DNA of 64,000 bases, from NCBI GenBank assembly GCA_017695065.1, contig JADILZ010000028.1:1-64000 (forward strand), read 5' to 3'. The number at the start of each line of letters is the position of its first letter. Position 1 is the first letter of the stretch. Source of the DNA: Candidatus Cryptobacteroides excrementipullorum. GTDB taxonomy: Bacteria; Bacteroidota; Bacteroidia; Bacteroidales; UBA932. Below, one piece after another: positions 7,038 to 15,124 of the stretch. Both the position numbers and the translations under genes were made by a program. The notes below the pieces were generated by a model. The model ran no database searches. It worked only from the letters and a program-made list of their open reading frames with translations, and was not told where the DNA came from.

Positions 7038-8199
7038 TATAATTGAATATAGAATCGTAATCATTGTTTATTTGTGGAGCAGTCAACAATCCATCTGACA
7101 TTGGCAAATAAGAATATACACCTAATTGCCCCTTATCAAATAATGTTTCACCTATTATCTCGAATTGATTATTCATTATAATAATCGATGCAGATCTATC
7201 CATACCAGAATTAACATTGCCGTTATCATCAATAAGTGACTGTGGATGATATATAATTCTAGTATACATGTCTTTTTCAGGATGGTAATTTACTGCACCA
7301 TAAAATGGTACTTGAACTCTAAAATTCCAATTTTTTTGACAACTGTTAATTTGTTTTAGAGGTAGTGGATATGGTAGATAGCTAACATATTTACTATAAC
7401 ATGGAACTTTTGATATGAATTCATAGTTACTTTTAGAATAGACATAAATATAGTGATCCATCGGATATGAGACTATTATGCACTTGTCTCCATCAGCAAT
7501 ATATGGTTGTTCTAAATCGTATGGATAGCCCAATTTGCTTATATTTGACTCAACATCAGATGCTTTTGAAATAAACTTATTCCATTTTTTATGTACCATA
7601 TCATATATACCGACCCTTTTAATATTACTGATAACTTTATACATTCCAGAGGGATCCAAGCCAATAATAATATGATTGTCTAAAACAAGTGGACGGAATT
7701 GTCCTAAAAATGTAGTAAAAGTTATATCATATCTTGACAAATACTCATCATCTGCTATCTTAATCATTAAATCATCTTGTAACCAACGATTAACGATATA
7801 TCCATTACTGTCAATTAAATAAATGCGATTAGGATTAATTTGACAAAAAAATATACTATCTGAACTAGAAACATATATACCAGAAACTCTATCATTTACA
7901 AGACTACTATCGATTTCAATCCTTTTAAGGAAAGTTTCATTTTGAATATCATATACATCGATAACATTAGGACTGTTTGTGTGCACTCCATAAAAATATC
8001 TATTTTTATATAAAAAAAAGGAATGGTATCCCGAGTACATCCCCTTTGGGACATTAATATTTAATGTTTTTGTTATACTTATATTCTTATTGTAGGATGC
8101 ATCTACATCACAAGGCCTATATAATCTTTTATTATCTAAAAGATTATTACAGGCACTTGTTAGGATAACAAATAAAATAATTTTTATATATTTTATCAT
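7015..8199 (-). CDS. Diverged DUF4221-like lipoprotein
   Basis: This 394-residue protein starts MIKYIKIILFVILTSAC (lipobox TSAC, Cys17). It shares the architecture of the two DUF4221 proteins, including SSDSIFF, YPMDHYIYVY (compare YPVDHRVYVY), and FYGAVNYHPE near the C-terminus (compare YYGPVYYHPD), but is otherwise far diverged. It is AT-rich. Its stop overlaps the next start (TGATG). It lies downstream of the strong hairpin at 8335-8362, so its expression probably depends on read-through or a weak internal promoter. The function is unknown; it is likely surface-exposed. Confidence 0.82.
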   Translation of the reverse strand: MIKYIKIILFVILTSACNNLLDNKRLYRPCDVDASYNKNISITKTLNINVPKGMYSGYHSFFLYKNRYFYGVHTNSPNVIDVYDIQNETFLKRIEIDSSLVNDRVSGIYVSSSDSIFFCQINPNRIYLIDSNGYIVNRWLQDDLMIKIADDEYLSRYDITFTTFLGQFRPLVLDNHIIIGLDPSGMYKVISNIKRVGIYDMVHKKWNKFISKASDVESNISKLGYPYDLEQPYIADGDKCIIVSYPMDHYIYVYSKSNYEFISKVPCYSKYVSYLPYPLPLKQINSCQKNWNFRVQVPFYGAVNYHPEKDMYTRIIYHPQSLIDDNGNVNSGMDRSASIIIMNNQFEIIGETLFDKGQLGVYSYLPMSDGLLTAPQINNDYDSIFNYKNIMTLE

Positions 8200-8208
8200 T
8201 TTATACTC

Positions 8209-8283
8209 TTAATTTTTTAAATCCTTACATATCTCTTTCAGGTGTATATTTTCCGATTTATTCAATCTAATAGCGCGTGCCAT
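8209..8283 (-). CDS. Possible 24-residue micro-ORF or gene remnant
   Basis: Between the hairpin and the lipoprotein gene an ATG at 8283 opens a frame reading MARAIRLNKSENIHLKEICK and four more residues. The frame stays open seven or eight codons upstream (KLPDSLKR) without an ATG. The amphipathic, coding-like composition stands out in an otherwise AT-rich gap. It ends nine bases before the lipoprotein start. It may be a leader peptide, a small protein, or the tail of a deleted gene. Confidence 0.35.
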   Translation of the reverse strand: MARAIRLNKSENIHLKEICKDLKN

Positions 8284-8334
8284 TCTTTTCAAAGAATCAG
8301 GAAGCTTTTATATAAAACATAATTCTTGTAAAAT

Positions 8335-8362
8335 GCTGCAGGAGCTTAATTGCTCCTGCAGC
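8335..8362 (-). terminator. Hairpin terminator or attenuator after the peptide gene
   Basis: A perfect 11-bp stem (GCTGCAGGAGC / GCTCCTGCAGC) with a 6-base loop is followed on the minus strand by ATTTTAC. It sits 20 bases past the peptide stop and before the lipoprotein genes. It could give the peptide a higher level than the downstream genes. Confidence 0.7.
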
Positions 8363-8382
8363 GTTAGATTAATTAGGCAGTC

Positions 8383-8649
8383 TTATTCGCATAAGCTCAT
8401 CTTTGTAGATGTATCGCCAACACGGCATTGCGACTTAAAAAAGTCTTTTACACATACACATCTGAATGGAGCAGACCCATTTCCATATTCTGCCACCCAC
8501 TTTCCACTTTCGAATTGCCTTGGTAAAGCAGCTGAAAGGTTTTTTTCGGAATTTCTTTCCGAACCTGTCTCTACGCCACCTGCTTTAAGCGAGCTGACGC
8601 ACACTATGCATGATATGCACAGTCCAATAATTAATAATTTCTTTTTCAT
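8383..8649 (-). CDS. Small secreted four-cysteine peptide (NVEALA-like context)
   Basis: This 88-residue protein has a clear hydrophobic leader (MKKKLLIIGLCISCIVCVSS, then LKAGG). The mature part would be about 65 residues, with four cysteines in the last 28 (PFRCVCVKDFF, then KSQCR and SLCE), enough for two disulfides. Length, leader and cysteine layout recall the NVEALA small-protein family of Bacteroides, but the NVEALA motif itself is not visible, so I do not assign membership. A GG pair follows the leader; whether cleavage is by signal peptidase or a double-glycine protease is open. It begins five bases after the O-antigen-ligase-like gene and ends in a strong hairpin. Confidence 0.75.
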   Translation of the reverse strand: MKKKLLIIGLCISCIVCVSSLKAGGVETGSERNSEKNLSAALPRQFESGKWVAEYGNGSAPFRCVCVKDFFKSQCRVGDTSTKMSLCE

Positions 8650-8654
8650 ATTAC

Positions 8655-10379
8655 TTAAAATTTAAGAAAGTCACTGACTTCCTGTTTAACTTTCATAACA
8701 TAATCTGATGTAATTTTAACCGGTTGCTGTGAAATAATTTTTGCAACAACCATCGCTCTTTCCATATTCGTTTTTTGATACAATTTGAATAGCCAGTATT
8801 TTGCCTCGAATTTAGATGGGACCATATTAGACGCTTTTATTAATAGCTGCTCTGCTTTTCCATATTCATTTATTTTCATATATGCCCTTGCTTGCAAAAC
8901 TAAAATCTTAGGATCAGGGAATCTATTTGCAACTCGATCTAAGACCTCAGTACATTTATCAAATTCCGCTTCGTCATATAAAATCTTACCATATTCAGCC
9001 ATAATAATATAAGACTTACTAAACCGCTTAACATATTTTTCACAATCATTTAAAGCCATACTTGACCTACCACTTGCAAAACATTCATGAACTTGACCAC
9101 ATTCAATGTATTTTACTAATGATAATGATTGAAAAAAAATAATAAACAATAAAAACGCTGCACATACATATTTTATCACAGAATTTAAACTTAAAACAAC
9201 TACTGCTTTTTTCTCTGAATTACTTACATCAAGTACCGCTATACATATAGTAAAAACTACAAGCATTAAATATACTTTTGATGTATATGAAAACATCGAA
9301 AAAACCAAAGTAGCTAAAATTATACTTTTTAGATAGATACCTACAGTACTTTCTGTCTTTGTTTTTAAAAGTATATATATAATTACAACAACGATAATAC
9401 AAGGAATTAATCCTAATTCGACCAATGTGTTCAATATTTCATTGTACGGGTACGCCACAAAGCCGGCAACAGACGATTCTTTATCAAACACTCCTATTTT
9501 TTTGGCGAAATACAATGACTGAGCATTATTATATAATGGGATAAAGCTATCAATACCTTTCCCCAATAAAAAGTTCGGATAAAGTTGCAGCAATGTAATT
9601 TTCCATATCAGGAGTCGCCCTACTACAGAATCGTACTTTAAAACTACAAGCAAACTTAAAATTAAACAAACTACTACGACACATAGTATTATATACTTTT
9701 TCGAAAATCTGATATAATTATTTTTATATGCTAAATATATATAAGCTATCAGTAAAGCGATTATAGCAGCTCGGCTAAAAGCCAGAATAATAACAGAATT
9801 ATTGAGTATAAAGATCGTTGCATAAATTTTCTTGAAAACATTATTAGATGATTTAAACATTAAAATACAAAAAGGAGTGAGCATCATCAAAACTCCACAT
9901 AATCTTGCTGAATTACCTAATGTTCCACTAGGCATTACAGTATCCGCGCCACCAATAAAATACTGTAACAGAAATAGTACCGATTCAATTCCACTGACGA
10001 CAAGAAATGGCAATATGATAATTTCAAGATTAATAGTTTTTTTATAACAACATTTACATAATATGTAAAAAAGTCCTAATATGCCAAATTTAGATATATT
10101 ATCAATTGAAACACCCGTAACTATTGAATGAATAAATACCCATACAAATAAGATTATCAACAAAGCATCTACATGGCTTATTTCAATAGTACCTTTACAA
10201 TGAGGCATCAAAAAAAACAACAGAAAAATTGGAATTATAATTGTAATTAAATAATATTGTACACTTATAAGTTCATAGATATTATGTTTCAGTAAAAACA
10301 TTACAGCAATACATAAATAGCAGGCAAAGACTCCTCCTATTTCATTCCCTATTTTTCCTGCTATTGGCATAAATGACAC
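8655..10379 (-). CDS. O-antigen-ligase-like (Wzy_C type) membrane protein with C-terminal TPR region
   Basis: This 574-residue protein has about ten or more hydrophobic segments up to residue ~425. It carries the Wzy/WaaL-type loop GRLLIWKITLLQLYPNFLLG (254-273), then GKG at 273-275 and YNEILNTLVELG at 312-323. The last ~145 residues are soluble and TPR-like (YGKILYDEAEFDKCTEVLDR, then ARAYMKINEYGKAEQLL). Relatives ligate or polymerise glycan chains using undecaprenyl-linked donors at the periplasmic face. The TPR tail suggests binding of a partner. No glycosyltransferases or flippases are nearby, so a classical O-antigen role is unlikely; glycosylation or handling of the adjacent peptide is an inference. 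It is strongly AT-rich, pointing to transfer. Confidence 0.82.
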   Translation of the reverse strand: MSFMPIAGKIGNEIGGVFACYLCIAVMFLLKHNIYELISVQYYLITIIIPIFLLFFLMPHCKGTIEISHVDALLIILFVWVFIHSIVTGVSIDNISKFGILGLFYILCKCCYKKTINLEIIILPFLVVSGIESVLFLLQYFIGGADTVMPSGTLGNSARLCGVLMMLTPFCILMFKSSNNVFKKIYATIFILNNSVIILAFSRAAIIALLIAYIYLAYKNNYIRFSKKYIILCVVVVCLILSLLVVLKYDSVVGRLLIWKITLLQLYPNFLLGKGIDSFIPLYNNAQSLYFAKKIGVFDKESSVAGFVAYPYNEILNTLVELGLIPCIIVVVIIYILLKTKTESTVGIYLKSIILATLVFSMFSYTSKVYLMLVVFTICIAVLDVSNSEKKAVVVLSLNSVIKYVCAAFLLFIIFFQSLSLVKYIECGQVHECFASGRSSMALNDCEKYVKRFSKSYIIMAEYGKILYDEAEFDKCTEVLDRVANRFPDPKILVLQARAYMKINEYGKAEQLLIKASNMVPSKFEAKYWLFKLYQKTNMERAMVVAKIISQQPVKITSDYVMKVKQEVSDFLKF

Positions 10380-10399
10380 TAATTAAATTCTAAAATAAA

Positions 10400-12358
10400 T
10401 TACCACCAAACCTGCTCCCCATTCATATAAACAAATATCCTCTCTTCCTGCCCCCTGGTAAGATTCCTCAACCATAGTAATGAACCGGCTGGAATTGAAT
10501 CATAGACAAGCGTCCAATCTTTTCCTTTCTGAACCCCTGCTGTATGCCAGTTTCCTTTATCCCAATACCGCAACTCATACATATCTCCGAGATGTACCCC
10601 GTTATCATCACTCCTTGGCACACATAAAAATCGGTCAATACATACAGGATATCCCAAATCAAGTCCTATCCACCCTCCTGAGCTGTCACGATAATGGAAA
10701 CCTGTCAGCCAGTCTCCGTCAAAAGCATGTTCGGGTGCCCACCAGTCATTATCTTCATATGGCTCCAATGTGCCTATCATCTTCCCCTTAAGAGGGGTCA
10801 GTGTCGTATCCCCTTTCTCAAAGAACTGGAGTTCTGAAAAGTTGCACCAGCCTCCATCAGGCCCCATAAATCTCCAGTAACGATAGGCGCTGTCATTATC
10901 AAATTCTTTGACTAATGATCCAGACAAGGAATCTATTGTATAAAACGTCTTGCAATTTTTAAAATCCTTTCGGTCAGATGCCTGTATCTTTCCACCTATC
11001 ACCCTGTGTTCAAGCTCTATTGTATGGTCCTTTTGCGGGAATTTTCTCGACAATTCTACTCTACACAGCCTGGTATGATCCGGTGTAAGATATTCAATAC
11101 TCCCGTCCCAATGGAGAAGGAACGGTTCGCTTACAGGCACCAAACATTTTCCGTCAAACCCCAAAACAATATAAGCTATCTCCCGTCCCATATTCCGGAA
11201 AAACGCTTTCTTCTTTCCTTTCCTAACGCCAAAATCCTGAATAAACCAACCGCCAGCATTAAATGTGGCGATATACACATATTTGTCAAATTCACTGGTC
11301 ATATCTATATTTACGGCAATATCGCTGACCGACATATATTCAGATGTAACATCTTTTGTAAAGACATCAAATCCAGGATATACATATCGGGATTCTTTCT
11401 GATACTTCTCTATCCTTTTATTATGGGAATAAGTGTATCTGAACACTTTTGCGCATAACTGATCCGGAGGGAATGCATCCCCCGGATTGGATTCGTACCC
11501 CCATATCATAGGAAGGAATTTTCCTCCTCCATGCATTATAGAAAAGAATGTATGCCCGTTATTCTGGTCATGCCACACAGGAACATACTCAAGCGCAGCC
11601 GCGAAACCCTGGCTGCGGAGCAAAGCGACAGCAATGATGCTGAAATCATCACACCTACCATACGGCAGACTATACATTATATCAGCATTCAGCATCAGAG
11701 GATGCGTATAACTTTTATTCAAGGGACGGGGAGTAAGATGACTTCTGAGAGAATCATTGACAACCGTTGCGCCATAATATGCGAACTTTCTGTATTCTCC
11801 ATTATACGGTGTAAAATCAGAAAACCTTGTCGGGAACTTATGCCGCAATATACTGCGCCAGTCATCTAAAGCCTGTTTTTCCACCACCTTATACGGAAGC
11901 AGATAGTCGCAAAAATCATCGAAGGAAATCCCTCTGTTAAAATACTGGGATTTCCATCCGGCATAAGCGCTGTCAATATTCTTAATCAGGAAATCGGCCG
12001 TAATTATCCTACAATCCTCAACAATATGGTCTTCAACGGAATATAGACCAATCAGAGAATCAGCCACCTCCATTTTCTTTTCAGGAGAAATATCAAGATG
12101 ATAAACACTGTCAACTTTGCAATAGACATCATCAATTTCTTCAAAAGAATACGAACAATGTCCCGACATATTCCCAATCAAGAACTTTGCCGCCCTTAAC
12201 TTCAGGCTGTCCGATGGATCCGACGAATAATGCGCCAGGACAGATTCAAGTTCATCCCTATTATCTCCCGCACTACTTAACACACGCTCTAAATCAGACT
12301 GTTGAGAACAGCCACACAAGAAGAATAACGAGATAGCTATATGACAGGTAAGTTTCAT
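10400..12358 (-). CDS. Transglutaminase-like lipoprotein with C-terminal discoidin-like domain
   Basis: This 652-residue lipoprotein (MKLTCHIAISLFFLCGC, Cys17) has a helical N-terminal region to ~residue 190. A transglutaminase-like core follows, with the nucleophile region YGRCDDFS (Cys236) and NNGHTFFSI (His269). A beta domain comes next, and a C-terminal F5/8-type-C (discoidin)-like module spans about 490-650 (YRYWRFMG, AFDGDWLTGFHYR, WIGLDLGYP). Such proteins cleave or form amide bonds, or act as peptidases; the discoidin-like part often binds glycan. It is the first gene of the minus-strand block, with its own promoter at 12383-12414 and only 20 bases before the O-antigen-ligase-like gene. 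The third catalytic residue (Asp) was not identified securely. Confidence 0.82.
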   Translation of the reverse strand: MKLTCHIAISLFFLCGCSQQSDLERVLSSAGDNRDELESVLAHYSSDPSDSLKLRAAKFLIGNMSGHCSYSFEEIDDVYCKVDSVYHLDISPEKKMEVADSLIGLYSVEDHIVEDCRIITADFLIKNIDSAYAGWKSQYFNRGISFDDFCDYLLPYKVVEKQALDDWRSILRHKFPTRFSDFTPYNGEYRKFAYYGATVVNDSLRSHLTPRPLNKSYTHPLMLNADIMYSLPYGRCDDFSIIAVALLRSQGFAAALEYVPVWHDQNNGHTFFSIMHGGGKFLPMIWGYESNPGDAFPPDQLCAKVFRYTYSHNKRIEKYQKESRYVYPGFDVFTKDVTSEYMSVSDIAVNIDMTSEFDKYVYIATFNAGGWFIQDFGVRKGKKKAFFRNMGREIAYIVLGFDGKCLVPVSEPFLLHWDGSIEYLTPDHTRLCRVELSRKFPQKDHTIELEHRVIGGKIQASDRKDFKNCKTFYTIDSLSGSLVKEFDNDSAYRYWRFMGPDGGWCNFSELQFFEKGDTTLTPLKGKMIGTLEPYEDNDWWAPEHAFDGDWLTGFHYRDSSGGWIGLDLGYPVCIDRFLCVPRSDDNGVHLGDMYELRYWDKGNWHTAGVQKGKDWTLVYDSIPAGSLLWLRNLTRGQEERIFVYMNGEQVWW

Positions 12359-12382
12359 TGGACGACAACCGATATGTCCTTA

Positions 12383-12414
12383 CAAATATAAGTATTAATT
12401 TTCAACAACACAAA
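12383..12414 (-). promoter_or_regulatory. Promoter for the transglutaminase / ligase / peptide operon
   Basis: The -33 TTTG (12414-12411) and -7 TATATTTG (12390-12383) are 20 bases apart on the minus strand. The predicted leader is under 20 bases. Confidence 0.65.
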
Positions 12415-12444
12415 ATGTTTTTCTGTTTCTTTTATTTTCAAATA

Positions 12445-12484
12445 GGTGGGGAAACCGGACATTGATACGCCAGGTTTCCCCACC
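12445..12484 (-). terminator. Terminator of the PUL susCD operon
   Basis: A 12-bp perfect stem (GGTGGGGAAACC / GGTTTCCCCACC) is followed on the minus strand by AT-rich sequence (TATTTGAAAATAAAAG). It lies just after the stop at 12503. Confidence 0.75.
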
Positions 12485-12502
12485 CGTGAATCTACCCGCG
12501 CA

Positions 12503-13843
12503 TCACTGCACTTCGTTCCATGTCACATTCGTGAAAGTGGCCTCATGCTGCCCGGTCTGGTCCGGGAGAGGGCTTCCGTAGTTGACCGTGAGCGGCCAGT
12601 ATGCCTTCAGGCCCTCCTCTTCGCCTGTGAACCCGTAGCCGGCCTCGACATCCGCCTTTATCTGATCAGCGGTCCTGACCTGGGCCCAAATAGACACATG
12701 CTGGATATCTCCGCGCATATAACGGTTACTATAATAAGGAGATGTACCTATCTGAAGAGGATATGGAGAAGAAAGCATAGTCCCGCAGTCTTCGCTGGAA
12801 GCCTTGAGGTCCCCATCCACATACAATTCTATCCTTCCAGGGCGGTAAGTCACAGCAATGTCGTACCACACACCTGTCTCCAGCGGGCCGGTACTAATGC
12901 CTCTCCAGTTTCCGTCTCCGATGTAGAACTGGAGATTATTTCCACTGCTGCGCAGCATGAATCCCGAATTGCTGTTGGTCTCGCATGAAATGACACACTG
13001 GTCTCCTTGTGCAAGTTCAGTATAACGTGCCTTCAATTCTATCGTAAATGATTCGAGAAGATCCCAGTCGGCCGATGGTCCCAAGTTCATGACAGATCCC
13101 TGTCCGAATCGCGGAACAGACTGGACCACCCCGGTAGGAAACTCATATTCAAGCGGTTCAAGAGCAAGCATGTCCAGGTCGTTTTCATTTTTCAGGATAA
13201 ACGTGCTAACAGTAATCCTCCCGCCCGGCAACCATGAAACGATATTTGTCACTGACGGATTACCTTCTATTCTCATGGACTGTTCTTTACCTTCGGCATC
13301 ATCATAAACCATGTCCACATAGGTACACTCGGCATCATTCCACTCTATGTTGACGGACCCGTCAGGCCTGGGAGTGACAGCTGTTATGCGCCGAGGGGTC
13401 TCGACCATGACATCTTCTTCGCCGTAAGCGACTCCGTAAACCTGGCTTGGCACGGATCTGTTCCCATAAGCATCGAATGTCATGACATCGAAATAGTAGC
13501 TGCCTGATTCAAGACCGTCAACGATAAGCCTCGCCTTGCCGTCATCACCTACTACATCCGCTATCTTATATTCATTGACCTTCTCTACCGAAAGCCCCTG
13601 TTCGTCCATCACATCATATCTCACAGTGCATGTCTCGGCAGTACGTAAGTACCGTGTATCCCCGACAATCTCCACCCTGTTCATACCGGAACGGACCTGC
13701 AGGGAATCCAGTTTCCCGACATAGATTGTCTCGCCTTTGTCTGTCCATTCCTTCTGGGTGTCATCTATACTGTAGCACCCCGATACGGAGACAAGAATCA
13801 AAAAGGCAGATGACAATGCATAAAATATTTTCTCCCTTTTCAT
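12503..13843 (-). CDS. PUL surface lipoprotein, DUF4998-like N-terminus and LamG/concanavalin-like C-terminus
   Basis: This 446-residue lipoprotein (signal with VSGC, Cys23, then YSIDD) starts with a DUF4998-like region (DKGETIYVGKLDSLQVRSG). Fibronectin-like strands follow. The C-terminal ~190 residues form a LamG-type jelly roll (FTIELKARY, QFYIGDGNWRGISTGPLETG, then IELYVDGDLKASS). Such domains bind carbohydrate. It is the last gene of the susC-susD operon and probably a surface glycan-binding protein (SGBP position). Acidic residues after the cysteine fit the Bacteroidota surface-export signal. Confidence 0.85.
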   Translation of the reverse strand: MKREKIFYALSSAFLILVSVSGCYSIDDTQKEWTDKGETIYVGKLDSLQVRSGMNRVEIVGDTRYLRTAETCTVRYDVMDEQGLSVEKVNEYKIADVVGDDGKARLIVDGLESGSYYFDVMTFDAYGNRSVPSQVYGVAYGEEDVMVETPRRITAVTPRPDGSVNIEWNDAECTYVDMVYDDAEGKEQSMRIEGNPSVTNIVSWLPGGRITVSTFILKNENDLDMLALEPLEYEFPTGVVQSVPRFGQGSVMNLGPSADWDLLESFTIELKARYTELAQGDQCVISCETNSNSGFMLRSSGNNLQFYIGDGNWRGISTGPLETGVWYDIAVTYRPGRIELYVDGDLKASSEDCGTMLSSPYPLQIGTSPYYSNRYMRGDIQHVSIWAQVRTADQIKADVEAGYGFTGEEEGLKAYWPLTVNYGSPLPDQTGQHEATFTNVTWNEVQ

Positions 13844-13871
13844 AAGTCTTCAACATTAAACATCATTCTAT

Positions 13872-15110
13872 CTAAATTCCAAGATTATCAGGATCCGAAT
13901 CCTCTATCTGTCCCCACAATGTGATTTCACTCATACTGCTGTGCTGCATTGTAGAGTGAGCGGCTATTATCTCGAAACGTATGTATCTGATTGCCGGTGC
14001 AGTTCTGTCGAATGAAAATTCCTCTCCGTCCTGAAGGAGCTGTATGTCCTCATCAGACACCTGCCCCACCGGAAGGCCGGAAGGCTTCACTGACTCGAAT
14101 TCTCCGAGAAGTGTCCAGCCCTTGAACGGGTCATCCGCAGAGGCTTCAGTCAGAGGCGGAAGCTCGGTACATCCATAGACGTTGAACAGCCTCCATGCAC
14201 CATGCTGCCAGCGCACATCATCACCTGAGCGTTGCCAGTCCTTCATACGGCTCATCCTGCATACCACGCCGAGGTCAATAGTGAATCTGTGCGGAAGATT
14301 CGTAGGATAGAAAGGCTCCGCATAGTCCCAGTTGTCTATGACTCCGTTCCACAGATAGTCCATGGAAGTCTGCCACTGGCTCGTAAGCAGGTCCCCAGGC
14401 ACTTCGCTGCCGTTCACAGCGGAGAACTTCTCTTTATCCAGTTCATCTTCCCTATACGGTGTAGTCGTGAAAACCAGGGTGTCCGATGAATTGCCCCAGT
14501 GGTCCTGAACATATATGCCGAACTCATTCTCCCTGTCAGGAAGCCCCCTGACGGCATATGTCCCCTTCCTCTGTCCGGTAAAATAAACATCATAATATTC
14601 CATCGTCTGTGACACTGAATCTCTCTGGAGCACATACAGGCCTATATCAGACCCTGTCACATTCTCGAACGAGATAAGGAAACCTCCGAAATCCACAGAC
14701 CATTCAAGAGACTCGCGGACAAGCGTGATAGGAGGAGTGTCAGGATGTACCGTAACCGCTACCGGAGCCGATGCGTTCTCGAATTTGTCATAAGCCCTGA
14801 GTTCCACCTCATACTCCCTGGTATCACCGAATCCCTCTATCACAAGGGAATCCACGTAAGCGGAAGCCCTCATTTCACGCTGGTTTCCGTCCGTACCCGT
14901 GAAAGTCGCCTTTACATACGACAAGTCCGGGTCACTTGGAAGCCTGTAGCTTATTGTAGCCGCACCGGACCAGTTCCTGACCTTCACATCCGAGACAGGA
15001 CCCGGAGCTACACCGTCATCGTTGCCGTAAGGGTGGAGCAGATCCACATCTGCACAGCCCGTCATCATAATCAGGGCCACCGAAAATAAATATACTATAT
15101 GTCTGTTCAT
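13872..15110 (-). CDS. PUL surface lipoprotein, DUF4959/DUF5000-like
   Basis: Start set at ATG 15110 (MNRHIVYLFSVALIMMTGC, Cys19), giving 412 residues; an upstream GTG at 15131 would place seven residues before the signal. The N-terminal domain (GPVSDVKVRNWSGAATISYR) matches the DUF4959 type. A middle Ig-like region follows. The C-terminal discoidin-like DUF5000-type domain contains PHRFTIDLG, RYIRFEIIA and SEITLWGQ. Proteins of this type follow SusD in many PULs and are thought to bind glycan at the surface. The gene lies 14 bases after the susD stop. Confidence 0.85.
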   Translation of the reverse strand: MNRHIVYLFSVALIMMTGCADVDLLHPYGNDDGVAPGPVSDVKVRNWSGAATISYRLPSDPDLSYVKATFTGTDGNQREMRASAYVDSLVIEGFGDTREYEVELRAYDKFENASAPVAVTVHPDTPPITLVRESLEWSVDFGGFLISFENVTGSDIGLYVLQRDSVSQTMEYYDVYFTGQRKGTYAVRGLPDRENEFGIYVQDHWGNSSDTLVFTTTPYREDELDKEKFSAVNGSEVPGDLLTSQWQTSMDYLWNGVIDNWDYAEPFYPTNLPHRFTIDLGVVCRMSRMKDWQRSGDDVRWQHGAWRLFNVYGCTELPPLTEASADDPFKGWTLLGEFESVKPSGLPVGQVSDEDIQLLQDGEEFSFDRTAPAIRYIRFEIIAAHSTMQHSSMSEITLWGQIEDSDPDNLGI

Positions 15111-15124
15111 AACTGTCTGTCTTA

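Noticed and set aside
8383..8649. Calling the small peptide an NVEALA protein outright
   Set aside because: Size, leader, cysteines and context are similar, but the NVEALA motif is not present in the sequence.
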